Shown: positions 1 through 8,104 of the stretch, one piece after another
Layout: each line of letters starts with the position of its first letter
How positions within the stretch are numbered: position 1 is the first letter of the stretch
NCBI GenBank assembly: GCA_013002475.1
Contig: JABDJM010000139.1
Coordinates: forward strand, 1-12,463
DNA length: 12,463 bases
Direction: 5' to 3'
Source: Saprospiraceae bacterium
GTDB lineage: Bacteria > Bacteroidota > Bacteroidia > Chitinophagales > Saprospiraceae
Notes under the pieces: generated by a model
Told to the model about the DNA's origin: nothing
Seen by the model: the letters and a program-made list of their open reading frames with translations, nothing else
Databases searched by the model: none
Made by a program: the position numbers and the translations under genes

Positions 1-1188
1 TCGGAAATGATGAATTATCCTGGAGTCCTTTTTGGCGACGAGGAGGTGCATCGGAAGCTGGAGATTGCTAAAAAATCCGGGAAGCCGATTGACGGTCACG
101 CCCCGGGCCTTCGAGGTGATCCGGCCCGAAAATATATTGAAGCCGGTATCACCACGGATCATGAGTGTTTCACCTTGGAGGAAGCCCTTGACAAACTGAA
201 GTACGGAATGAAGATCCTGATCCGCGAGGGCTCCGCCGCTAAGAATTTTGAGGCTCTCCATCCATTGATAAAGAGCCATCCGGATATGCTCATGCTTTGT
301 AGCGATGACAAACATCCGGATGATCTGTTGGAAGGGCACATCAATCAATTAGTCAAGCGAGCAATTGGACTAGGCTATGACCTGTTTGATGTCCTTCGAA
401 TGGCATGCATTCACCCTGTGGATCATTACAATATGGATGTCGGACTTTTAAGAGAAGGCGACAAAGCCGACTTAATCCTGGTTGATGACCTGGTCAACTT
501 TCAGGTAAAAAAGACTTTCATTGAAGGGCAGTTGGTTGCGGAGGAAGGAAAGAGCTTTCTTGATGAAAAGACCCACTCTACACCCAACCAGTTCAATATT
601 GGTGAAGTTTCTGCCGAAGCTTTTCAAATTCATTCAGATGATCCTTCCGTGGAAATGATCCTGGCCCTTGATGGGCAGCTCATCACAGAACGAGCAACAA
701 AAACCGTCGCTCAGAAAAATGGGATGCTGATACCTCTGCCCAAAGAAGATATTTTGAAGATCTCGGTAATTAACAGATACTTTGAGGCACCGATCGCCTC
801 TGGATTTATTTCAGGGATTGGCTTAACAGAAGGCGCCATTGCTTCTACCGTTGCCCATGACTCCCACAACATCGTGGTGGTTGGTATTGATGATGAATCA
901 ATGGCTCGCGCTGCTAACCTGTTGATCAGAGAGAAAGGAGGATTATCTGCAGTCAATCAAAAAGAAGAAAGATCTATCGGTCTTCCAGTGGCAGGATTGA
1001 TGAGCGATCAGGCTTGTGAGATCATTGGTAAAGCTTACGGGGAGATAGATGCATTTGCAAAAGAGATGGGTTCTACCCTTACGGCTCCTTTCATGACTCT
1101 TTCTTTTATGGCCCTCCTCGTTATCCCTAAAATCAAGATGAGCGACAAGGGGCTCTTCGATGCCGAAAAATTTGAGTTTATAAAATAA
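1..1188 (+). CDS. ade: Adenine deaminase, 5'-truncated by the window edge
   Basis: Converts adenine to hypoxanthine and ammonia in the cytoplasm (purine salvage), as a metal-dependent member of the amidohydrolase superfamily. The frame is open from base 1, reading SEMMNYPGV, a segment typical of the interior of this family, so the ATG at 7 is internal and the true start lies upstream. About 395 codons are visible against a usual 540-600, so the N-terminal metal-binding His-x-His strand is missing. Visible landmarks are GHAPG (around 94-108), TDHE (around 157-168) and the catalytic-type CSDDKHPDDL (around 298-327). The C-terminal adenine deaminase domain carries AHDSHNIVVVG (around 856-888). 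The gene ends at a TAA directly followed by a terminator hairpin and faces the receptor gene convergently. Purine phosphorylase elsewhere in the window fits the same salvage theme. Identification is firm. Confidence 0.95.
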   Translation, partial: SEMMNYPGVLFGDEEVHRKLEIAKKSGKPIDGHAPGLRGDPARKYIEAGITTDHECFTLEEALDKLKYGMKILIREGSAAKNFEALHPLIKSHPDMLMLCSDDKHPDDLLEGHINQLVKRAIGLGYDLFDVLRMACIHPVDHYNMDVGLLREGDKADLILVDDLVNFQVKKTFIEGQLVAEEGKSFLDEKTHSTPNQFNIGEVSAEAFQIHSDDPSVEMILALDGQLITERATKTVAQKNGMLIPLPKEDILKISVINRYFEAPIASGFISGIGLTEGAIASTVAHDSHNIVVVGIDDESMARAANLLIREKGGLSAVNQKEERSIGLPVAGLMSDQACEIIGKAYGEIDAFAKEMGSTLTAPFMTLSFMALLVIPKIKMSDKGLFDAEKFEFIK

Positions 1189-1192
1189 AAAA

Positions 1193-1219
1193 GGCTCCGA
1201 AAATTTCGGAGCCTTTTTT
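1193..1219. terminator. Bidirectional intrinsic terminator between convergent genes
   Basis: The arms ggctccga (1193-1200) and tcggagcc (1206-1213) are perfect complements, and the stem can extend further through the A/T loop. It is followed by six T (1214-1219) and preceded by six A (1187-1192), so it has the hairpin-plus-U-tract form on both strands. It starts 5 bases after the adenine deaminase stop and lies just past the receptor stop at 1221, so it probably ends both transcripts. Confidence 0.9.
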
Positions 1220-1220
1220 A

Positions 1221-2636
1221 TTAAAAGATGTATCGTAATCCTAGCTGGACTTGCCAGCGGGAAAATAATCCCGGATCTACTGTGAAGGTTTCTTCAAGAG
1301 CAGAATCAAAAGTATAGATTGGCTCATCACCATCAAAGCCTGCAATACCGATCGGTTGTGTATTGGTTGGAAACTGTCTGACACCCCAATTTGAGTTTAT
1401 CAGATTCATGGCGTTCAGGATGTCAATGCTAAGCTGAATAGTCTGATCATTAAAATTGAAATCCTGTAGGATCCTAAGATCCAGGCTGGAGTACCAGGGT
1501 GAAAGGATAGCGTACTTTTCAGCGTATTCTCCACGGCGATCGTTCAGATATTCATCCTGCTGGATGAAGTCTTCCAAATCAGACCCTTCCCCTGGATTAG
1601 CAAAGGTCATATTTCCGATGTCTCCAGAAGTTGGGATATAGATCAAATCGTTGAGTAATGATCCATCGCCATTCAGATCCCCGGAATAGGTGTAGCTAAA
1701 TCGACCACCTTGTGCTGCTTCAAAAAAGGCAGCAATAGTAGTACCTAATTTCCCATCTCCATATTTAAAGGTTTTGAAACCATTCGCAACGATCCGGTGT
1801 CTGTTCCCATAAAGGGAGGCCGCTAATATGTCCTGATTTACATTCCCAAAAGCAGGATTCCTATCGTAGGCATCACCAGAAATCTCAGCTTCAATAGATG
1901 ATACATCTTCAGTGTCGTTGAAGTTGTAAGAAATCCCTGTGAAGAAATTATCTCCCCAGTCTTTTTTCAACTCAAATGAAAAGTTGAAAGAGTATCCTTT
2001 ATCAGAATTGGTAAAGACGTATGCATTATTACCAGCGCTGTTTCTGTCTGTAGTTGGATCGTAAACCGGCCTATTGTCAACACCACCCAAAGTTCCGGTT
2101 GGCATATTCAAGCCGTAGTTCCGAACCATCATAGAATGGATGTCCTTCATATAGATAAGGTCAACCGTCCCTATCAACCCATTTCCAAAATCCTGATCAT
2201 AGCCAACGTTGGTTTTCCAGGTTTGGGGAAATCTAAAATCAGACCTTGTCATGGTGTAAAAGAAGTCATTTGGGTTAGCCACCTGGTTCCCCACCCAAAC
2301 AAATGGGAACCTTCCAGTAAATAGCCCGGTACCTCCACGCAATTGTTGCGTTTTATCTCCCTGCAGATCATAATTGAATCCTAACCTCGGAGAGATAAGG
2401 GGCTTTTGATCCGGAAGGACTGTATGGTCAAAAAAGATCGTATTGCCATCTTCATCAAAGTATTCAATGGATGGATTATAGCAGCAACTACGTTCAAGGT
2501 TTTCTTCGATCTTGGTTTTAGTGTCAAAATATAAAGGGATATCCACACGTACTCCTCCTGTCAATCGCAGCTGATCATTTACCTGCCATTCATCCTGCAA
2601 GTAGACGCCAAACTGCCCTACATTCGTCTCAGCCAA
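1221..2636 (-). pseudogene. TonB-dependent receptor (Oar-like), C-terminal beta-barrel fragment, out of frame with its N-terminal half
   Basis: This is the C-terminal half of an outer-membrane TonB-dependent receptor. The open frame actually begins at 2678, just after a TGA, but its only early start is a TTG at 2636, which is unlikely to be used. Before that codon the frame reads VEGEGWALAETNVGQF, which continues the barrel smoothly. Visible features are the strand motif VYLQDEWQ, SPRLGFNYDL, many alternating aromatic strands, and a terminal strand LGLRYIF ending in phenylalanine, the usual signal for outer-membrane insertion by BAM. A loop near 2480-2495 encodes adjacent cysteines (SCCYN). 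The fragment has no signal peptide or plug and so cannot work alone. The frame stays open with good codon quality for over 470 codons, which argues for a recent lesion or a sequencing error rather than an old pseudogene. The ligand is unknown. Confidence 0.85.
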
Positions 2637-2653
2637 GGCCCAACCTTCTCCTT

Positions 2654-4393
2654 CTACTCCATCATCGCCCCATTTCCATCAAAGACCTCTTGCGAATAAC
2701 CGGCTATGACTGACATTTGTCCTGTTTCCACAAAATCAATGAAAGCATCTACACTTTCAAAGCCAGGACCGAAGGAGCCTCCGGCATAGTAATCAGTATT
2801 CCCTCCATATGGGGGAAATACCCCGGGAAGCTCAAAGGGCTCATACACTCCCAGGTTAAAGGAGTTATCAAAACTGAATTGTTCAAAGGATGCTCCCAGT
2901 GTAAACGTATGATCTCCCGCAAAATAATTCAAGTTATTCGATAGCTGCAAAACACCCTGATCCAATCGATTGTGGACAGAGAATGGTTCATGACCGGCTA
3001 CCATGTATCGGATGCCGTTCTTATTGATATTGACTACAGGAAATGGGTCAGAAGGAACATCCCGACTATCATCAAAGTAGGTGTAACCAGCCTGTAGCTT
3101 ATTTGAAATTTTGTTTCCATACATAGATTTCCACTCCAGTATCCCTGAATGGATTACATTGTTGATCGTGTATCCAGAATTCTGAAATTGTAGGGTGGTT
3201 GCATCTGGCCCTCGACGCCCAAGTGCGGAGGGGTGAGCCGGCTTGTCCTTAGACGCGTCCAGGAAGTTATACTTGAAGGTAAATTTCTGAGTCTCAGTTG
3301 CGTTGAAATCGAGTTTGATCAAACCCTTCTGATTATCTGTTGCATGAAGAAAACCTTCATATTCACCAGGATCATATCCGATTCCTCGAAGAGCATTTCT
3401 TACTCTTTCAAAATCGGATGCAAGGACTCTTGAAACATTGTTTCCTCCCTGGCCTCTGTCAGGAAGAAAGTTGGATCCCAGGTCATCTCTTCGTTGCAAT
3501 TCAAATGAAGCGTTAAAGAAAAATTTGTCTTTAATTATCGGACCGCCTATGGTAATCCCTGTTTGCAATTGAGTTAAGTCCGGGACGAAAATATCTTCCC
3601 CTTCGATCTTACCTCCGGTAAGTCCCTGATTCCTCCAGACAACAAAAGCAGTTCCTCTGAAGTCGTTTGTTCCTGATTTGGTAACTGTATTAATCGATGC
3701 ACCGGTAAAACCAGCTTGGGTTACATCAAAGGGAGATAAGGCTACAGAAACCTCCTCAATTGCATCCAAAGGAATTGGAGAAGCATCTGTTTGCCCACCA
3801 GGGGTGGCAGCATCCAATCCGAAAGGATTGTTAAAAATGGAGCCGTCAAGAGAGAAATTATTGAATTGATCATTTCGCCCTAAAAAGGAATTGCCTGAAG
3901 CCGAAGGACTCAAGCGATAAAAATCCGAGGTATTCCGCGAAATGGTGGGCAACTTTCTTAAGGCTGCATCATCTATCAATGTGGCTGCACCAGTCCGTTC
4001 GTTATTTATGATGGCGCTGGCCTCGGCAGAAACAACCACTTCATCCAGAGTGGTACTAGCCTCAACCAGGCTCAGGTTAATCAGTTCCTTTTGCCCGATG
4101 CCAAGAGAGATCCCTCCTAAGGATTCATCGGAATAGCCTAGATAGGATGACCGGACCTCATAAGGTCCTCCGATCCTCAGATTGGGGAGGTTATACCGAC
4201 CATTATCCTGGGTAGTAGTCCCGTACAAAGTACCGGAGGGTAAATGCTCTGCAATAACCGTTGCGGCGATGAGGGGTTGGCCCTTATCGTCGGTAATGGT
4301 TCCAAAAATGGTTGCCGTAGTAATTTGTGAGAAAGAGGAGTTGGCCATCAGAAATAGTATGGCGGCGATGGGGAAAAACGATTTAAGTTTCAT
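2654..4393 (-). pseudogene. TonB-dependent receptor (Oar-like), N-terminal fragment: signal peptide, CarboxypepD-reg domain, plug, first barrel strands
   Basis: This is the N-terminal half of the same receptor. The start is taken at 4393 (MKLKSFFPIAAILF), because it gives a clean signal peptide (hydrophobic residues about 6-19, cleavage before Q23). An upstream in-frame ATG at 4435 would put 14 extra residues in front. Residues about 26-110 form a carboxypeptidase-regulatory-like beta-sandwich (GTITDDKGQPLIAATV). LDEVVV at 116-121 fits a TonB box. The plug follows, with LRKLPTISRN, the FNNFSLDGS segment and INTVTKSGTNDFRGTAF, all typical of Oar-type receptors that import or bind large substrates. 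The frame runs into a TAG at 2654-2656 in the middle of the barrel, straight after FDGNGAMME. Joined to the downstream frame by one added base, the product would be 1057 residues, a normal size for this family. Confidence 0.9.
2657..2678 (-). other. Frameshift zone splitting the TonB-dependent receptor
   Basis: The upstream frame stops at 2654-2656 and the downstream frame becomes open at 2678, so the shift must lie between. The minus strand has GGGG here (CCCC at 2668-2671 on the given strand). Adding one G gives GGN-GGDDGVEGEGWALAE in one frame, which reads like a normal loop. Counting 4393 to 1221 plus one base gives exactly 1058 codons including the stop. The codons here (aat ggg gcg) do not form a canonical X XXY YYZ slippery heptamer, so programmed frameshifting is unlikely. 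A one-base deletion or a homopolymer base-calling error is the simplest reading. Confidence 0.8.
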
Positions 4394-4441
4394 GACAAAG
4401 TTTGGTTGGCAATGAATTGAAAGTAGTAGTATCAATTTTCC

Positions 4442-4451
4442 TTACCGGTAA
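4442..4451. promoter_or_regulatory. 10-bp palindrome upstream of the receptor, possible operator
   Basis: TTACCGGTAA is a perfect palindrome, 48 bases upstream of the proposed receptor start at 4393. It is the right size and place for a repressor or activator half-site pair, but only one copy is seen. No Bacteroidota-type promoter (TTG and TAnnTTTG at the usual spacing) can be placed next to it. A chance occurrence is quite possible. Confidence 0.2.
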
Positions 4452-4522
4452 AGTATCATTTACTCCGTGCATTCCCTCTGAATCCACGTTAATTTTTCAA
4501 AATTGAGAGCACCTTTTCTGCT

Positions 4523-4572
4523 ATGAGGTGATGAGAATGACATTGATCACCATTTTCTCTGATCCTCCTCAT
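4523..4572. promoter_or_regulatory. Nested inverted repeats upstream of the flavin-reductase-like operon
   Basis: An outer pair, ATGAGG (4523-4528) and CCTCAT (4567-4572), encloses an inner pair, GGTGAT (4527-4532) and ATCACC (4546-4551). The pairs share two bases, so they are alternative rather than additive stems. They lie 48-97 bases before the ATG at 4620, where the operon's promoter or leader should be. The arms are short and the spacers long, so this is weak evidence for a control site. The rest of 4394-4619 shows no open frame, terminator or recognisable riboswitch. Confidence 0.15.
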
Positions 4573-4619
4573 CTCTTTCAAGGTTTAATCTGCTTATCCT
4601 GAAATCTTAAACAGGAATA

Positions 4620-5234
4620 ATGGATTCAAATATTCTCTCTGAAAAGGTGGTTACCCTGGATATGAACACCAACATTTGGGATCAGTTTTTCACAATCGCA
4701 CCCTTAGTAGTTATTGGTACAAAAGAAGACAAGCATTATAACCTTGCCCCAAAGCATATGGCTACTCCGCTTGGTTTTCAAAACTACTTTGGCTTTGTTT
4801 GTACACCCAAGCACAGTACCTATCATAATGTGAAATTTGAAAAATCATTTACGGTTAGTTTTCCAAAACCTGATCAGGTGGTTCTTTCAAGTCTTGCCTC
4901 TTTACCCAGATGCGAAGAGGGTGGATGGGAAAAAGAAGTCCTGGAACATATTCCTATATCCTGGGGCTCAAAAGTCAATGCCCCCATGCTCAAAGATTCC
5001 TATTTGTATTTCGAATGTGAACTGGACAGGGTCATTGATGGATTTGGAGAGCACAGTTTGATCTCCGGAAAAATTGTTGCAGCACATCTGGATGAAAATT
5101 ACTTACGAAGCTCTGAAAAGGACGAGCAGTTTATGATCTATAATAATCCTATGCTAGCCTTTCTGGCTCATGGAAGATTTGCTGCCATCAAGGACAGTTA
5201 TAATTTTCCTTACACTAAAGGTTTTAAGAAATGA
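4620..5234 (+). CDS. Flavin-reductase-like FMN-binding split-barrel protein
   Basis: This is a 204-residue protein of the flavin reductase-like family (FMN-binding split barrel, the DIM6/NtaB type). Relatives reduce or bind FMN using NAD(P)H, often beside an oxygenase, although many bind flavin for unknown purposes. The sequence shows the family pattern: a first strand after an FTIAPLVVIGT segment (24-34), the flavin-contacting NLAPKHMATPLG (41-52), HSTYHNV (65-71) in the place of the usual kDT..N motif, and SFTVSFP (76-82). There is no signal peptide, so it should be cytoplasmic. The ATG at 4620 is used; an internal ATG at 4662 would cut the first strand. It is the first gene of a three-gene operon, and its stop overlaps the next start by 4 bases (ATGA). 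No oxygenase partner is in the window, so its role as a supplier of reduced flavin is not supported here. Confidence 0.8.
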   Translation: MDSNILSEKVVTLDMNTNIWDQFFTIAPLVVIGTKEDKHYNLAPKHMATPLGFQNYFGFVCTPKHSTYHNVKFEKSFTVSFPKPDQVVLSSLASLPRCEEGGWEKEVLEHIPISWGSKVNAPMLKDSYLYFECELDRVIDGFGEHSLISGKIVAAHLDENYLRSSEKDEQFMIYNNPMLAFLAHGRFAAIKDSYNFPYTKGFKK

Positions 5235-6412
5235 ACATGGCAAGGCAAGAGCAAGTGAAGATGTTGCCGCTATTCGAGGAAAGGAAAGACGATATGTTAG
5301 CCTTTCTGCGGAAGCTTGCCCTTTTCGAGACTCCTTCACGAGTCCCCGAATCCCAAGACCAAATATTCATTTTTCTGGAGGCCTCTTTTTCGGAAATCGG
5401 TTACAGTACTTTCCGAATGCCCGGTAAAACTTCCGGTGGTTATTTCTATTCCCGGCCCAAGGATCGCGAAAAGAATATTCCATCCCAAATGATCATCGGC
5501 CATGTCGATACAGTTTGGCCCATCGGAACCCTGGAAACCATGCCTTATGAAGAAAGTGCAGAAAAGGTGAAGGGACCTGGTGTATACGATATGAAGGCTG
5601 GTATTACCCAGGCATACTTTGCGCTAAAAGTCTTAAAAGAGCAGGGGCTCAAAACCCCCTTATGCCCTTTGATCATATTCAACTCTGATGAGGAGATCGG
5701 CTCCCGAGAGTCAACGGCAGCGATCGCTCGACTTGCAAAAATATCTGACCGCGCTTTTGTCCTTGAACCTCCGCTTGGTCTGGATGGGAAGCTAAAGACT
5801 GCCCGGAAAGGGTTGGCCCGATTCACCATCCGGGTGATCGGAAGAGCGGCACATGCCGGTTTAAATCCTGAGAAGGGAATTAATGCGATCCTTGAATTAT
5901 CCAGGATCATCCAGCAGTTATATGAGATGAATCAGCCCGAAAAAGGTATCACTATAAATGTCGGAATGGTTGAGGGTGGAATGGCGGCCAATGTTATAGC
6001 ACCAAGCAGCAAGGCTGAGATTGATGTTCGCGTCTTAAATCAACAGGATGCAGATATGATCACCCAAAAGATCATGAACATTAACTCTGCCAATGAAGAG
6101 ATTCAGGTCATCATCGAAGGAGGCTTTGGAAGATTTCCGATGGAGAAAACTGAGCGAAATCAAAATCTTTGGGCCCTGGCAAAGGAGCAAGGAAAGATCC
6201 TGGGTCTTGATCTCGAACAAGCTACAGCAGGTGGAGGTTCCGATGGTAACACCACCAGTCTTTATACCGCCACCCTGGATGGGCTTGGAACTGTTGGTGA
6301 TGGAGCTCATGCTCAGCACGAGTTTATTTTTATCGATAAGTTTATCGAAAGAACCGCACTCCTTTCCCTTCTTTTGATGGCAGATCCCATTGATAATCCC
6401 GAAAAAAGCTAA
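5231..6412 (+). CDS. M20 family metallopeptidase, carboxypeptidase G2-like
   Basis: This is a 393-residue cytoplasmic zinc-dependent hydrolase of the M20 family, whose members cut dipeptides, C-terminal residues or N-acyl amino acids. The full metal-site set is visible: H91 and D93 in GHVDTVWP, bridging D120 in GPGVYDMKAG, general base E154 and ligand E155 in NSDEEIGS, E179 in VLEPP, and H360 in GDGAHAQHE. H208 in GRAAHAG matches the substrate-binding histidine of the dimerisation domain (about 190-295). The GHVDTVWP and VLEPP forms are closest to the glutamate carboxypeptidase (CPG2) branch, but the substrate cannot be read from the sequence. There is no signal peptide. It overlaps the upstream gene by 4 bases and lies 2 bases before the P-loop gene, so the three are very probably translated together. 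A second ATG at 5237 is a possible start. Nothing suggests loss of activity. Confidence 0.9.
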   Translation: MNMARQEQVKMLPLFEERKDDMLAFLRKLALFETPSRVPESQDQIFIFLEASFSEIGYSTFRMPGKTSGGYFYSRPKDREKNIPSQMIIGHVDTVWPIGTLETMPYEESAEKVKGPGVYDMKAGITQAYFALKVLKEQGLKTPLCPLIIFNSDEEIGSRESTAAIARLAKISDRAFVLEPPLGLDGKLKTARKGLARFTIRVIGRAAHAGLNPEKGINAILELSRIIQQLYEMNQPEKGITINVGMVEGGMAANVIAPSSKAEIDVRVLNQQDADMITQKIMNINSANEEIQVIIEGGFGRFPMEKTERNQNLWALAKEQGKILGLDLEQATAGGGSDGNTTSLYTATLDGLGTVGDGAHAQHEFIFIDKFIERTALLSLLLMADPIDNPEKS

Positions 6413-6414
6413 CC

Positions 6415-7437
6415 ATGAAAAATTACACATTCACCTCCCTGACCAGGATAGCAGATTTTCAGGAGGATAACATTCGGATTCTAGCTCACAAACCCAATGA
6501 GTGGAAAAACGGGGATTATGTAGCCGCTGAAGTTATTGAAGCGAAATCCGAGCTTGCCCGGATAGAGTTGGTTAATGGACGGATGACCTCTGTCATGCCA
6601 GGTGACATTCTCGTTGGAGCCCTGGGAGTAAGACATGCTACATTGGAAGCAACGGGAAGCTGGAAAGAGGTTAAAGATGATGGCTTCATGGAAGTATTGA
6701 CCGGAGCAGGATTATTTGGAAAACTCACATCAAAATCAACCTTCCTTCCGGATGTAATTAAGTTAGATTATCTGGGTCACATCTACGAAGGAAGCGAGAA
6801 AGCAAGCATGAAAAAGTATGTGAAGCCAAACCCGCCTTCTAATTTTGATTGTCCAGTAATCTTACTTGTTGGAACTTCCATGTCTGCAGGAAAAACCACC
6901 GCCGCCCGGGTTTTTACCAGGACCCTGAAAAACCGTGGCCTGAAAGTCGCAGGAGCTAAGTTTACCGGCGCAGGCCGGTATAAAGATATACTTGCCATGA
7001 AAGATGCAGGGGCTGAATTTGTGGTTGACTTTGTAGATGCAGGATTACCCTCCTCCATTTGTTCGGTGGAAGAATTCACAGTAGCCCTTGAGTTAATGAA
7101 AAATAAGATCTCAACCGCAAAGCCAGATGTAGCGGTGATCGAGATCGGGTCTTCTCCATTGGAACCATATAATGGAAAAACCGCTATTGCAGCAGTTAAA
7201 GATCAAATCAAGTTTTCTGTTTTATGTGCTTCGGACCCCTACTCTGTTCTAGGAATTCAATCTAGCTTTGGATTCGAACCAGACCTGGTTACAGGCATCG
7301 CCAGCAATACCTTGGCTGGAAGAGAATTGATCAATAACCTATGTGGCCTTAAGGCTATCAACATCCTGGATCAAAATCAGCTTCCCAAAGCCCAAAAAAT
7401 GTTGTTGGAGAAAATCCAACCCTTTGTGCCAGCCTAG
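6415..7437 (+). CDS. P-loop NTPase resembling DUF1611 / dethiobiotin-synthetase-type proteins, with an unassigned N-terminal domain
   Basis: This is a 340-residue cytoplasmic protein in two parts. Residues about 1-140 look beta-rich, with a conserved-looking core MPGDILVGALGVRHATLEA (61-79) followed by TGAGLFGKLTS; I cannot assign this domain. Residues about 147-335 form a P-loop domain. GTSMSAGKTT (153-162) has the GTxxxxxGKT form of dethiobiotin synthetase, MobB/CobB and DUF1611 rather than the plain Walker A. Next come GAKFTGAGRYKD, DFVDAGLPSS (like the DFVxG of DUF1611) and a Walker-B-like strand VAVIEIGSS with E243. Known relatives use ATP for ligation or activation of small carboxylates or amino acids. 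DgcN, a DUF1611 protein, acts in D-amino-acid catabolism. Pairing with the M20 peptidase suggests amino-acid or peptide metabolism, but that is inference. It is the last gene of the operon. The 41 bases to the convergent gene show no clear terminator. Confidence 0.7.
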   Translation: MKNYTFTSLTRIADFQEDNIRILAHKPNEWKNGDYVAAEVIEAKSELARIELVNGRMTSVMPGDILVGALGVRHATLEATGSWKEVKDDGFMEVLTGAGLFGKLTSKSTFLPDVIKLDYLGHIYEGSEKASMKKYVKPNPPSNFDCPVILLVGTSMSAGKTTAARVFTRTLKNRGLKVAGAKFTGAGRYKDILAMKDAGAEFVVDFVDAGLPSSICSVEEFTVALELMKNKISTAKPDVAVIEIGSSPLEPYNGKTAIAAVKDQIKFSVLCASDPYSVLGIQSSFGFEPDLVTGIASNTLAGRELINNLCGLKAINILDQNQLPKAQKMLLEKIQPFVPA

Positions 7438-7478
7438 ACTAATCACTTTTCATTACAAATCAAAACCTTATCATAAAA

Positions 7479-8036
7479 CTAGGAATTCATTTGTTGATTC
7501 TGGTACTGTCGGAATAGTTGACGATGACCTGCCCACATTACAAGAATTCCTCCTACGATTAGAATTACATAAATCAAACGAGCACTATGAAAGTGTTCGA
7601 GATAGCTCTCAGTATATTTTATCAACAACCACATGATGGTTGACACTATTCCCGCGAACACTAAACATCTGGTCATGAAAATTCCCATGTAATTGTTAAA
7701 TCGTCCCAATGAATCTGGGATTTTATAAAAATAACTGAGCCACTTATCCTTTTTCCCCAAATAAATGAATGTCGAAAACTCTTCAAAATTGAATCCCGTT
7801 TCTTTCGGGAAAAAGTCAACGGGCCGAAAGGTGGCCAGGTAGTAAACTACAATTGAATAAACCATCAATATCGTAATGACAATAAGTAAGGGAGTCCAGC
7901 CCAACCCTAGCCAGGAAACCAGGGGATTGGCCTCATTCTCTAGATCCGGGGTATACCCGAATGTCGAGTAAGCATCATAGGCTCTGGAGAGAATAATAAA
8001 CAGGCTTGTAAAGAAAAATCGAATTCCGTTTTTCAT
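7479..8036 (-). CDS. Small integral membrane protein, function unknown
   Basis: I do not recognise this gene. From the ATG at 8036 it encodes 185 residues with four likely membrane helices (about 5-18, 48-68, 118-140 and 152-170). The hydrophilic stretch 70-115 would be one loop. The first helix is followed by SRAYDAYSTFGYTPDLENEANPL, where D21, S24-T25, E34 and N37-P38 recall the D..T......E.NP signature of small helical families such as DUF5658; this is a resemblance only. The frame is open upstream to 8129, but that longer start overlaps the PagL-like gene and adds an unnatural leader, so MKNGIRFFF at 8036 is preferred. It lies 68 bases after the PagL-like gene, so it may be the last gene of that operon or have its own promoter. 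Confidence 0.65.
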   Translation of the reverse strand: MKNGIRFFFTSLFIILSRAYDAYSTFGYTPDLENEANPLVSWLGLGWTPLLIVITILMVYSIVVYYLATFRPVDFFPKETGFNFEEFSTFIYLGKKDKWLSYFYKIPDSLGRFNNYMGIFMTRCLVFAGIVSTIMWLLIKYTESYLEHFHSARLIYVILIVGGILVMWAGHRQLFRQYQNQQMNS

Positions 8037-8104
8037 AATCAATTGAAGGCCTATAATGGCTCCTGGTATTGAATTTAGGAAAGGGAACCCAAAAGGGAAC
8101 TGGA

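Noticed and set aside
2636..2636. The C-terminal receptor fragment as an independent gene with a TTG start
   Set aside because: It lacks a signal peptide and plug and continues the barrel of the upstream fragment. Its frame is open before the TTG with family-like sequence, so this is one broken gene.
2657..2678. Programmed ribosomal frameshift in the receptor gene
   Set aside because: The codons around the GGGG run do not form a canonical slippery heptamer, no clear downstream stimulatory hairpin was seen, and receptors of this family are not known to need it. A one-base deletion or read error explains the data better.
4394..4435. Receptor start at the upstream ATG (4435)
   Set aside because: It puts 14 extra residues before a complete signal peptide that already begins well at 4393.
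4394..4500. Bacteroidota-type promoter (TTG plus TAnnTTTG) for the receptor
   Set aside because: Partial matches such as TACTTTAC and TACTTTCA occur, but neither has a TTG at the usual spacing.
5545..5910. 121-codon open frame on the minus strand inside the M20 peptidase gene
   Set aside because: It is antisense to a strongly supported coding region, and its product has no recognisable domain character, so it is a shadow frame.
7438..7478. Terminator between the P-loop gene and the convergent membrane-protein gene
   Set aside because: No stem with a T-tract could be found in these 41 bases.
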